Assembly: GCA_031553805.1 (NCBI GenBank)
Contig: JAVBLC010000001.1
Span: 62,001 to 126,000 of the forward strand
Reading direction: 5' to 3'
DNA length: 64,000 nucleotides
Source of the DNA: JAITVB01 sp031553805
GTDB taxonomy: Bacteria; Bacteroidota; Bacteroidia; Bacteroidales; Rikenellaceae
Part shown: piece by piece, positions 7,750 through 15,470 of the stretch
Position numbering within the stretch: position 1 is the stretch's first letter
Layout of the letters: every line of letters starts with the position of its first letter
The notes under the pieces: generated by a model
What the model saw: the letters and a program-made list of their open reading frames with translations, nothing else
Told to the model about the DNA's origin: nothing
Database searches by the model: none
Program-made: the position numbers and the translations under genes

Positions 7750-8956
7750 TTTAAATAATATATTTCAGGGGATTTCAACCCTGTTGCAGTCTGAACCGAT
7801 CATCATGTACTCGCGCATCGGGCTGATCCTGTTGGGCATCCTACTCGTTTACTGGGGACGCAAGGAGATCCTCGAGCCGCTGGTGATGATCCCGATGGGA
7901 CTCGGGATGGCCGCCATCAACGCCGGGGTGCTCTTTATGCCGGGCGGCGTGCCGGGCAACCTTTTCCTCGACCCGCTGGTGACCGACGTCGACCAGTTGA
8001 TCGACATCCTACAGATCGACTTCCTGCAACCCGTTTATACTTATATGTTCAGTAACGGGCTGATCGCCTGCCTCATCTTTATGGGGATCGGGACGCTGCT
8101 CGACATCGGATTCCTGTTGTCGAAACCGTTGCAGAGTATGTTCCTCGCCCTGTTTGCCGAGCTGGGAACGTTCGCCACCCTACCGATCGCTTATGCTATG
8201 GGCCTCAGCCTCAACGACAGCGCTTCGATCGCCATGGTCGGCGGCGCCGACGGGCCGATGGTGCTCTTCACCTCGCTCAGCCTGTCGAAAGAGATCTTCG
8301 TGCCGATCACCATCGTCGCCTACCTTTACCTGGGGCTCACCTACGGCGGGTACCCCTACCTCGTTAAAGCCATGGTACCGAAGAAACTGCGCGCCATTAA
8401 GATCGACCGCAGCAAGGAAAAACCGAAAACATACACCCCGGCAACCAAGATCTCGCTCGCCGTCGCCCTTTGCGTCGTGCTCTGCCTGCTCTTCCCCGTC
8501 GCGGCACCGCTCTTCTTTTCGCTCTTTATCGGTATCGTCATCAAAGAGTCGGGCCTCAAACACGTCATCGACTTCATCAGCGGCCCGATGCTCTACGGTT
8601 CGACTTTCTTCCTGGGCATTCTCCTGGGCGTACTCTGCGACGCACACATCCTGCTCAATCCCGTGATCCTCAAACTCCTGATCCTCGGCATCCTCGCCCT
8701 GCTCATCTCGGGTATCGGAGGCATCCTCGGCGGATACGCCATGTATTTCATCAAACGAGGCAACTTCAACCCAGTCATCGGCATCGCAGCGGTCAGTTGC
8801 GTCCCCACCACGGCCAAAGTAGCCCAGAAACTCGTATCGAAAGACAACCCCGGTTCGCTCATCCTTCCCGAAGCCCTCGGCGCAAACATCATGGGAGTCA
8901 TCACGTCAGCCATTATCACCGGCATCTTCATCACCATCATCCCGATGCTGGGGTAA
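7736..8956 (+). CDS. Sodium-ion-translocating decarboxylase, beta subunit
   Basis: Polytopic inner-membrane subunit (406 residues, about 9-11 spans) that couples decarboxylation of carboxybiotin to Na+ export in oxaloacetate, methylmalonyl-CoA or glutaconyl-CoA decarboxylases. The family motif MVGGADGPMVLFTSL is visible, along with the paired NxxxxGxxxVSCVPTTAKVAQK and LGANIMGVITSA segments near the C-terminus. The substrate cannot be read from the beta subunit. No carboxyltransferase alpha subunit or biotin carrier is encoded nearby, so those must be elsewhere. Ends 21 bp before a nested-hairpin element. Confidence 0.93.
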   Translation: MEKYDLNNIFQGISTLLQSEPIIMYSRIGLILLGILLVYWGRKEILEPLVMIPMGLGMAAINAGVLFMPGGVPGNLFLDPLVTDVDQLIDILQIDFLQPVYTYMFSNGLIACLIFMGIGTLLDIGFLLSKPLQSMFLALFAELGTFATLPIAYAMGLSLNDSASIAMVGGADGPMVLFTSLSLSKEIFVPITIVAYLYLGLTYGGYPYLVKAMVPKKLRAIKIDRSKEKPKTYTPATKISLAVALCVVLCLLFPVAAPLFFSLFIGIVIKESGLKHVIDFISGPMLYGSTFFLGILLGVLCDAHILLNPVILKLLILGILALLISGIGGILGGYAMYFIKRGNFNPVIGIAAVSCVPTTAKVAQKLVSKDNPGSLILPEALGANIMGVITSAIITGIFITIIPMLG

Positions 8957-8976
8957 GTGCGGGTTAGCCTTTGACT

Positions 8977-9263
8977 GGCACTTTTTGTAAAAAGTGCCTC
9001 AAAAACTTTTCTGGAAAGCTGCCACTTTCCTGGACTTACCTTACTCGGCCTTATAATAAGGTTTTAAAGAGAGGGGCCCCTTTCTTGTAGCGGATCAAAA
9101 TCTCGATCATCGCTTCGGAAAGGGGCCCCTCTCTTTAAAACCTTTACTAAAACTAAGCAAGGGAGGTCAAGGGGATACGCAGTATTCCAGTAAAATTTTT
9201 AGCTCCGCTGAGCTCGCCCGCTTTCGGCGACCTCGGTTGGTGCCGCTTTTTATAAAAAGCGGC
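8977..9263. repeat. Nested-hairpin intergenic element, copy A
   Basis: 287 bp between two convergent genes. Left terminal palindrome 8977-8998 (GGCACTTTTT/AAAAAGTGCC), small hairpin GGAAAG/CTTTCC near 9013-9030, then a central inverted repeat with perfect 27-bp arms (9058-9084 and 9118-9144; arm begins AAGGTTTTAAAGAGAGGGG) and a 33-nt loop, and a right terminal palindrome 9242-9263 (GCCGCTTTTT/AAAAAGCGGC). The two ends are inverted relatives of one another. This copy carries about 30 bp of extra GC-rich sequence before the right palindrome. It may act as a bidirectional terminator, but its complexity exceeds that. Confidence 0.8.
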
Positions 9264-9299
9264 AGTCGAAGCAGAACCCTGCCCCGGGACCAAATCCTT

Positions 9300-10157
9300 T
9301 TACTTGTAGGAGATCAGGAGGACTTTGGATGCCGACCAGAAGGCTTTGGGGTCTTTGATCAGGAGCATTTCGCAAGTATCTCCGTCGCTCATCACGAGTT
9401 CGTATGAGCCGGCCGGGTGATTGGACACAATGGTTACTTTTTTCTGTCCGACAAGTATCCGGTCGACTTTGGTGACGTCGATGCGGGTGAATTGGCTGAT
9501 ATCGTAACCGGCGGCGAGTTTGACGGTACGTCCGATAAATCCGCTCTTTTCGACAATTCCGGCAGCTTCGAGTTGTTTTTCGGGGCCGACGAGGTAGAAT
9601 GCGGTGTTAAGCGCGTCGGTCTGTTGTGAAACGACGGTTTCGAGGGTAGTCTTGGTTTCGGTCAGGTCTTCAACCGTGGTGTTGAGTTCTGTGACCTGGA
9701 TGCTCAGTTTTTCGAGGTCTTGCTTGAGCATTGAGATGTCGGCGTTTTTCTCGTTCACCTGTTGATTAAGGCTGGCCATCAGCTGTTCGAGTTCGGTGAT
9801 CTTGATGTTGGCCTTGCGCAACTGTTCGGTCGAACCTTGCAGACGGTTGATCGCCGCACGGTTCTGGGCAAGCAGGGAACCGATGGCAGCGATATCTTCG
9901 TTGATCTGGGCGCGTTTTTCTTTGGTCACTTCGCCTTGCGAATTGGTCTGGACCATTTTTTCGCGTTCCTTGATCGAGTTGAGGTTTTCGGCGATCACGT
10001 TGATCGAGGCGAAAACGTCGTTGATGATCGAGTCCTTCCCCGAGATAATGGTCGAAAGGGAATCTTTTTGTTCGGCCAGCTCTTTATCCGCCGATTTCTT
10101 GCTTACGCAGGAGAACATCGTCACCAGCACCAATCCTAACACAACAATCTTTTTCAT
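9300..10157 (-). CDS. Coiled-coil lipoprotein of unknown function
   Basis: 285 residues. Signal peptide with lipobox ending at Cys17 (VTMFSC). Residues ~25-190 form a long coiled coil rich in Q, E, N and L (for example LEQLMASLNQQVNEKNADI). The C-terminal ~90 residues look like a small beta domain with a VVS-type SYELVMSDGDT segment. No enzymatic motif. It follows the outer-membrane protein gene by 36 bp and is probably co-transcribed, so a periplasmic spacer between outer membrane and cell wall is plausible but unproven. Confidence 0.85.
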   Translation of the reverse strand: MKKIVVLGLVLVTMFSCVSKKSADKELAEQKDSLSTIISGKDSIINDVFASINVIAENLNSIKEREKMVQTNSQGEVTKEKRAQINEDIAAIGSLLAQNRAAINRLQGSTEQLRKANIKITELEQLMASLNQQVNEKNADISMLKQDLEKLSIQVTELNTTVEDLTETKTTLETVVSQQTDALNTAFYLVGPEKQLEAAGIVEKSGFIGRTVKLAAGYDISQFTRIDVTKVDRILVGQKKVTIVSNHPAGSYELVMSDGDTCEMLLIKDPKAFWSASKVLLISYK

Positions 10158-10193
10158 AACACTTCTTCCTTTTTTAAGTTAACGTTCTATGAA

Positions 10194-10667
10194 CTAAAAC
10201 AGCACACGTACAGACATTCCAAAATCGTACCATTTGAACCCGCTTTCGCCGAAGAGGTTGATGCAGGGCTTGTAGTCGACACCGACGGCCAGGGGTACTT
10301 CCGGCACTTTGTATTCGAGGCCGATCACCCCGTCGACCCCCACGGTAAAGGGATAATCGTAATAGCGGTTACCGGCCGGATCGTATTTGGCGTCGCTTTT
10401 CCAACCGCCCAGGTTGGCGCCCGCGCCGTAGTAGAAGTTGAATCCCTGGGCAATGACCGGCAGATGACGTTCGTAGAGGGCATAGACATTGACCCCGTGA
10501 ACGAAGTCGACAATTCCTTCGAGGGCGTTCGCCCCGTCGAGGAAATATTTGACCGTCACGCCGCTGGCCACACCGCCGCCGCGTACGCCCACGCCCCAGT
10601 TATACTCCTGGGCCCGGGCCGTGCCGATCGCTGCGAGGGCCAGCACTACCAAAATGATTTTCTTCAT
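10194..10667 (-). CDS. Small outer-membrane beta-barrel protein
   Basis: 157 residues starting at ATG 10667 (MKKIILVVLALAAIGTARAQ signal peptide, cleavage after Gln or Ala-Gln). The mature part alternates hydrophobic and polar residues with many Gly/Tyr/Phe (YNWGVGVRGGGV, FNFYYGAGANLGGW) and ends in an aromatic residue (VRVLF), as in 8-stranded outer-membrane barrels. An in-frame ATG 66 bp upstream would add an unlikely extension before the signal peptide. First gene of a two-gene unit with the lipoprotein at 9300-10157; promoter at 10731-10764. Confidence 0.85.
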   Translation of the reverse strand: MKKIILVVLALAAIGTARAQEYNWGVGVRGGGVASGVTVKYFLDGANALEGIVDFVHGVNVYALYERHLPVIAQGFNFYYGAGANLGGWKSDAKYDPAGNRYYDYPFTVGVDGVIGLEYKVPEVPLAVGVDYKPCINLFGESGFKWYDFGMSVRVLF

Positions 10668-10730
10668 AATTATTAACGTTTGAGAAATAAATCTTTCTTT
10701 ATAAACGCTTCCACCGACTAAATTCGTCTG

Positions 10731-10764
10731 CAAAGGTAACCTATTCTATTCCATCTTATTCAAA
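10731..10764 (-). promoter_or_regulatory. Bacteroidetes-type promoter for the beta-barrel/lipoprotein unit
   Basis: On the minus strand, TACCTTTG (10738-10731) matches the -7 consensus TAnnTTTG and TTTG (10764-10761) the -33 box, with 22 bp between. The predicted leader is about 60 nt. Confidence 0.5.
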
Positions 10765-11391
10765 AAGGTGGAATATTTTTTCGGGTGGGGCCAGGTGGTG
10801 CACTTGCAGCCCGGCCTCGATGGCTCCGGTGAAATTGCAAGCGTTGTCGTCGATAAAGAGGGTTTCTGAAGGATCGATCCCTGTAGCGGATATGGCTGCG
10901 TCGTAGATCCGGCGGTCGGGCTTGCGCAGATGCAGGCGGTGGGAGTAGAAGCAGGCGTCGAAATGCGCTTCGAAATCGCCGCCGGTGAGCGCCCGGTAGC
11001 GTTCAGCCAGGCAGTCGATGTGCCAGGGGTTCGTATTGCTCAGCAAGAAGATGCGGTAGCGGGAATGCAGACTGTCGAGCACCGCGAACCGCGCCGGGTC
11101 GGGGTCGAGCAACAGGGCGTTCCACGCTACGCGGATGGCTTCGTCAGTCACCCCCGTGCAGTCATATTGCATCCGGATAGCTGTAATAAAACCTTCATTC
11201 GAGATGTTTCCCAGTTCGTAATCGAGAAAAAAACCGGTCTGATGGGGGTGGATGTCCCGCGGCCGGAGCCCGCGGATGTCAAGCTGGGCAAAGGCGCTGA
11301 GCGTGCGGGAGATGTCGATGTCGACGACCACGCCGCCCAGGTCGAAGACAATATTTTTAATGGCGGGATCGAACCCCTGTTTCAGTTTCAT
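10756..11391 (-). CDS. HAD-superfamily hydrolase (subfamily IA)
   Basis: Phosphatase-type HAD enzyme of 211 residues starting at ATG 11391 (MKLKQGFDPAIKNIVFDLGGVV). Motif I is FDLGGVVVD with the nucleophile Asp17; the +2 position is Gly, not Asp, as in the YihX/GGVV subgroup. Motif II is LLSNTN, motif III the Lys in RKPDRRIYD, and motif IV FIDDNACN. Sugar phosphates or nucleotides are usual substrates, but the substrate here is unknown. An in-frame ATG 87 bp upstream is unlikely, because homologues begin just before motif I. Confidence 0.88.
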   Translation of the reverse strand: MKLKQGFDPAIKNIVFDLGGVVVDIDISRTLSAFAQLDIRGLRPRDIHPHQTGFFLDYELGNISNEGFITAIRMQYDCTGVTDEAIRVAWNALLLDPDPARFAVLDSLHSRYRIFLLSNTNPWHIDCLAERYRALTGGDFEAHFDACFYSHRLHLRKPDRRIYDAAISATGIDPSETLFIDDNACNFTGAIEAGLQVHHLAPPEKIFHLFE

Positions 11392-11539
11392 AGTCGGATA
11401 TAGAGGGTGCCATTTTGAAAATTCTCCGCAAATATCTATTTTTGTAGGCTCAAACGGAAATCTTTCGTGATTTTTCACCGGTCCCGGCTTTGTCCGCTTC
11501 CTGGAATTTCCGGAAAAATTTCTGCAAATTGAGAAACGG

Positions 11540-11614
11540 GGGCCTATAGCTCAGTTGGTTAGTAGCACCTGACTCATAATCAGGGGGTCGCTGGTTCAAG
11601 CCCAGCTGGGCCCA
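11540..11614 (+). tRNA. tRNA with CAT anticodon (probably elongator Met)
   Basis: 75 nt without an encoded CCA. Acceptor stem GGGCCTA pairs with TGGGCCC, anticodon stem CCTGA/TCAGG encloses CTCATAA (anticodon CAT at 11575-11577), and T arm GCTGG-TTCAAGC-CCAGC is canonical. The acceptor pairs at 1-72 normally, so this is not the initiator. Elongator Met is most likely, though tRNA-Ile2 (lysidine) also has CAT. The D arm reads GCTC-AGTTGGTTAG-TAGC, one base longer than the usual TTAGAGC form, which leaves a mismatched fourth D-stem pair. Confidence 0.9.
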
Positions 11615-11625
11615 CCCGAATCGCA

Positions 11626-11660
11626 GGAGCGAGCCGCAATATTGCGGCTCGCTCCGTTTT
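11626..11660 (+). terminator. Terminator of the tRNA transcript
   Basis: Perfect hairpin with arms GGAGCGAGCCGCAAT and ATTGCGGCTCGCTCC, followed by GTTTTATTTC, 11 bp after the tRNA. The remaining 160 bp up to 11825 show no gene. Confidence 0.85.
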
Positions 11661-11824
11661 ATTTCAATCCGTCGCAAGGCACTTTTCTCCGCCGATTATG
11701 CAGGGACAAGCCCCGGGACTTTGAAAATTCCGAAAAGAATCGTAAATTGCCGTCCGGAAAACGTAAATGTTCGAAACACCCACTCCCGCTGAAAAAAGAC
11801 GTAATCAGTAAAAGCTAAGCATAT

Positions 11825-13204
11825 ATGGAGCATAAAAAAGGAAGTTTAAAAAGCACGATCGCCGTATCGCTGACCAATTACCTCGATGCAGGCGCGATTG
11901 TGGCCGGCGCGAGCGGATTGACACTCTGGCAGAATTACCTCGGCCTGTCCGAAGGCAATCTCGGGTGGCTCAATGCTATCAGCGCCAACTGTTTCGGCGC
12001 GGCCATCGGCGCCATCATCGGCGGTTTCCTGGCCGACCGCTACGGGCGGAAAACCATTTACACCTACAACATGCTGGTCTATATGTTGGGGGTGGCCATC
12101 ATTATGTGTACGACCAGCTTCCCGATGCTGCTGCTCGGCTTCCTGGTGACGGGGATCTCGGTGGGCGCAGGCGTTCCCGCTTCGTGGACCTACATCTCTG
12201 AAAACTCGGAAGTGGGCAACCGCGGGCGCAACATCGGCATCTCCCAGTTCGCGTGGGGTGTCGGGCCGGCGATCATCCTGATCCTGGGGATGTTGCTCGC
12301 TCCGGGCAAAGAAGGTGCAGCGGCCGGCGTGTTGTTCGGATTTGTCGAAAAAGTGGCCGCTTTCTTTACCGGCGGCACGGCCAGCGGCGCAGACCTGGCC
12401 GTGTTCAGCAGCCGCATTATCTTCGGTTCGCTGTTCATCGTAGCCTTTATCGCGTGGCTGTTGCAACGCCGGCTCCATGAGTCGAAAGCCTGGGAAGAGG
12501 CACAAGAAGCTCAGAAGGCTCAGGATAAAAAAGAGAAGCAGCCGAGCGTTTTCGCTTCGTTCGGTACGCTCTTTACCAACAAGGTCAATGTGCGGACGAT
12601 GATTTTCCTGGCCGGGATCTACCTCACGTGGAACCTGGTGGCTTCGGTGATGGGTTTCTTCCAGCAGCACATTTATGAAACTGCTGGCGGACTTTCGAAC
12701 GCGCAGGCCAATATGCTGTCGGCCATCCAGTGGCTGATCATCGTGGCGGTGACCTATTTCGGGTTTGCGATGCTGGTCGACAAGGTCAATCAGCGGTGGC
12801 TCTATTTCTTCGGTACAGGCGTCGGTGTCGTGGCCTGGCTGATCCTTATTTTCGTGGGGATCAAAGACCACGCAGCCCTGTGGATGTTCACCATCCTCTG
12901 GGGTATCCAGGCGGGGATATCCGTCCAGGCATTCTACGCGCTGTGGGCGTCGGAACTCTTTCCGGCCAAGTACCGCGCTGCGGCGCAGGGGGTGATGTTC
13001 TTCATCGTCCGCGGCGCATCGGCGATCTGGGGGCTGGCCTTTGTCCATATTTACGGCAAGGACGGCGAAGGGTTTACCACGGCGGCTTACATCATGACCG
13101 GCCTGCTGATTCTCGCGCTGGCCATCGGCACCATCTGGGCGCCCAAAACCCGGGGGAAATCCCTGCAACAAATCACCGAAGAGCGATACGGAAAAGATAT
13201 TTAA
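11825..13204 (+). CDS. MFS transporter, probably sugar uptake
   Basis: 459 residues with 12 predicted membrane spans. The loop 2-3 motif GGFLADRYGRK (about residues 66-76), the PASWTYISE and AELFPAKYRAAAQG-type segment (ASELFPAKYR) and the final PKTRGKSLQQI are hallmarks of the sugar-porter branch. The large cytoplasmic loop between spans 6 and 7 is charged (ESKAWEEAQEAQKAQDKKEK). The next gene, 97 bp downstream, is an alpha-L-rhamnosidase without a signal peptide, so the likely cargo is a rhamnose-containing glycoside or oligosaccharide. That substrate is inferred from context only. Confidence 0.88.
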   Translation: MEHKKGSLKSTIAVSLTNYLDAGAIVAGASGLTLWQNYLGLSEGNLGWLNAISANCFGAAIGAIIGGFLADRYGRKTIYTYNMLVYMLGVAIIMCTTSFPMLLLGFLVTGISVGAGVPASWTYISENSEVGNRGRNIGISQFAWGVGPAIILILGMLLAPGKEGAAAGVLFGFVEKVAAFFTGGTASGADLAVFSSRIIFGSLFIVAFIAWLLQRRLHESKAWEEAQEAQKAQDKKEKQPSVFASFGTLFTNKVNVRTMIFLAGIYLTWNLVASVMGFFQQHIYETAGGLSNAQANMLSAIQWLIIVAVTYFGFAMLVDKVNQRWLYFFGTGVGVVAWLILIFVGIKDHAALWMFTILWGIQAGISVQAFYALWASELFPAKYRAAAQGVMFFIVRGASAIWGLAFVHIYGKDGEGFTTAAYIMTGLLILALAIGTIWAPKTRGKSLQQITEERYGKDI

Positions 13205-13229
13205 AGAAAAGTAAAATCGAAAATTCCTG

Positions 13230-13267
13230 CGGGCGATCAGGTATAGTGTGACTATGCTGGTCGCCCG
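13230..13267. other. Imperfect hairpin between MFS and rhamnosidase genes
   Basis: CGGGCGATCAG... pairs with ...CTGGTCGCCCG, an imperfect stem of about 16 bp with a 3-nt loop and a few mismatches. No U-tract follows, so it is more likely an attenuating or stabilising structure that sets the ratio of the two products than a full terminator. Confidence 0.45.
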
Positions 13268-13301
13268 TGGAAGTCAATAACATCATAGACGGTTTAAGCA
13301 G

Positions 13302-15410
13302 ATGAAAAATTCTTTGGCTACTTGGATCTGGTTTCCGGGCGATTACGAAATCTGGCTCGGCAACCAAATGAACAACCGCCGCACCGAACGCGGCAGCTTT
13401 TTTCCGCCGTTCTGGAAGATCGACAACCACTATGCGTTGGTCGATTTTCATAAAGATTTCGACCTGGCTGCGCCGGAGGAGATCATGATCCGCGTCGAAG
13501 GACAGTACGTTTTCAAACTCGACGGGCGGATGATTCCCGGCGAACCCCGGACGTTCACCGTGCCGGCCGGCAAACACCGGATTAACATCAAGGCCTATCA
13601 CACCGCCTCGCCCCCGGCCGTTTTCATCGGCGGGAAAAACGTCTACACCGACAATACATGGCTGACCACGTTCGAAGACAAGGAGTGGATCGACGAGTCC
13701 GGAAAAGTGTCGGACGTGAGCGCTACGGCGTGGCTGCCTGCCGGGTCGTGGAATTTCAACGATCCGGACACCCTGCCGTCGCAATTCAAACTGAAGACCG
13801 AACCCCAGAATGCCGTCGAAACCGAGCCCCAGGGCAGCGGCCAGATGGTCGACTTCGGCAAGGAAACTTTCGGCTTTATCAAAATCCACGGCTTGCAGGG
13901 CAAGGGCAAGCTGAATCTCTATTACGGCGAATCGCGCGAAGAAGCCTTGGCGCTCGACACCTGCGAAACGCTCGACTACCTGACCGTCGACCAGCCGGCC
14001 AAAGGCGACCAGCTGCTGAAAGAATCGAAAGCGTTCCGCTTTGTCAACGTACAGCCTGATCCCGGGGTGACCTACGACTCGATCTCGATGCTCTACGAAT
14101 TCCTACCGGTGGAGTATCGCGGCAAATTCCGCTGTTCGGACGAGCAGATCAACCGCATCTGGGACGTGGGGGCCTACACGATGCACCTCACCTCGCGCGA
14201 GTTCTTCATCGACGGCATCAAACGCGACCGCTGGGTGTGGTCGGGCGACGCCTCGCAAAGCTACCTGATGAACTACTACCTGTTCTTCGACTCGCCTACC
14301 GTGCGCCGCACGATGTCGCTCCTGCGCGGCAAAGACCCGGTGACGAGCCACGTCAACACCATCATGGACTACACGTTCTACTGGTTCATCTCCATCTACG
14401 ACTACTTCCTATATACGGGTGACGAATCTTACATAAAAACGTTCTACCCGCGGATGGCTTCGCTGATGGAATACTGCCTCGGCCGGCGCAACGCCAACGG
14501 CATGATGGAAGGCCTGACCGGCGACTGGGTATTCATTGACTGGGCCGACGGCTATCTGGACAAACACGGCGAAGTGAGCTTCGAACAGCTCCTGCTCTGC
14601 CGCAGCTACGAAACGATGGCCCTGTGCGCCGAAATTTACGGTAGCCAGAGCGATGTGGAGAAATACGAAAAACTGGCGGCCGATCTGAAAGCCAAACTGG
14701 GCGGGTTCTGGTCGTCGGCCAAAGGCGCCTTCGTCCACAACCGCATCGACGGCAAACTGTCCGAAACGGTGACCCGTTATACCAATATGTTCGCCATCTT
14801 CTTCGGTTACCTTACCCCCGAACAGCAACAATCGGTCAAGCAGAACGTACTGTTGAACAACGATATCCTGAAGATCACCACCCCCTATATGCGATTCTAC
14901 GAGCTGGAAGCCCTCTGCGCGATGGGCGACCAATCCTACGTGCTCAAGGAGATGAAAGACTACTGGGGCGGGATGCTCGATCTCGGGGCCACCTCGTTCT
15001 GGGAAAAATACGACCCGGCCCAAAGCGGCGCCGAACACTACGCCATGTACTCGCGCCCGTTCGGCAAAAGCCTCTGTCACGGTTGGGGCGCCAGCCCGAT
15101 CTACCTGCTTGGCAAGTACTACCTCGGCGTGCGGCCTACGACCCCCGGATACGAAACCTACACTGTCGAGCCCGTCCTCGGCGGACTCGAATGGATGGAA
15201 GGCTCCGTCCCCACTTCCAACGGCGACATCAAAGTCTACTGCAGCCTCTCCGAAATCCGCGTCAAAGCCGACGCCGGCACAGGAACCCTCCGCTTCCAAA
15301 GCAAAACCAAACCCGTGAGCGAAGGCAACGAAATCAAGGACAACGGAAACAATCAATACGAACTAACCCTAAACCCCGGCAAACAATACACAATATCCTA
15401 CGCCGGGTAA
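13302..15410 (+). CDS. Alpha-L-rhamnosidase (GH78), cytoplasmic
   Basis: 702-residue glycoside hydrolase. N-terminal beta-sandwich domains (residues ~1-275) precede an alpha/alpha-barrel catalytic domain that holds FIDGIKRDRWVWSGDASQS (around residues 303-321), the GH78 acidic active-site segment, then LTGDWVFIDWAD, TSFWEKYDP and SLCHGWGASPIYLL, and a final beta domain. No signal peptide is present (MKNSLATWIWFPGDYEIW), so it should act inside the cell on glycosides imported by the MFS protein upstream. There is no SusC/SusD pair, unlike most Bacteroidales glycan loci. Confidence 0.9.
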   Translation: MKNSLATWIWFPGDYEIWLGNQMNNRRTERGSFFPPFWKIDNHYALVDFHKDFDLAAPEEIMIRVEGQYVFKLDGRMIPGEPRTFTVPAGKHRINIKAYHTASPPAVFIGGKNVYTDNTWLTTFEDKEWIDESGKVSDVSATAWLPAGSWNFNDPDTLPSQFKLKTEPQNAVETEPQGSGQMVDFGKETFGFIKIHGLQGKGKLNLYYGESREEALALDTCETLDYLTVDQPAKGDQLLKESKAFRFVNVQPDPGVTYDSISMLYEFLPVEYRGKFRCSDEQINRIWDVGAYTMHLTSREFFIDGIKRDRWVWSGDASQSYLMNYYLFFDSPTVRRTMSLLRGKDPVTSHVNTIMDYTFYWFISIYDYFLYTGDESYIKTFYPRMASLMEYCLGRRNANGMMEGLTGDWVFIDWADGYLDKHGEVSFEQLLLCRSYETMALCAEIYGSQSDVEKYEKLAADLKAKLGGFWSSAKGAFVHNRIDGKLSETVTRYTNMFAIFFGYLTPEQQQSVKQNVLLNNDILKITTPYMRFYELEALCAMGDQSYVLKEMKDYWGGMLDLGATSFWEKYDPAQSGAEHYAMYSRPFGKSLCHGWGASPIYLLGKYYLGVRPTTPGYETYTVEPVLGGLEWMEGSVPTSNGDIKVYCSLSEIRVKADAGTGTLRFQSKTKPVSEGNEIKDNGNNQYELTLNPGKQYTISYAG

Positions 15411-15421
15411 GTGTTCGGGCC

Positions 15422-15463
15422 GGCTTAGACTGGCACTTTTTGTAAAAAGTGCCAGTCTAAGCC
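15422..15463. repeat. 42-bp near-perfect palindrome containing the element's left palindrome
   Basis: Arms GGCTTAGACTGGCACTTTTT and AAAAAGTGCCAGTCTAAGCC around a two-base centre (TG/TA), between the stops of the convergent GH78 and uvrC genes. The core GGCACTTTTT/AAAAAGTGCC is identical to the left end of the nested-hairpin elements. Likely acts as a bidirectional terminator. Confidence 0.75.
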
Positions 15464-15470
15464 AGCCTCT

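Noticed and set aside
8977..9263. CRISPR array at the repeated hairpin regions
   Set aside because: Repeats are inverted, not direct, occur once per locus and have no regular spacers; no cas gene is present.
8977..9263. Insertion sequence
   Set aside because: The elements are under 300 bp, have no coding capacity and show no clear target-site duplication by eye, so I call them repeats, not IS elements.
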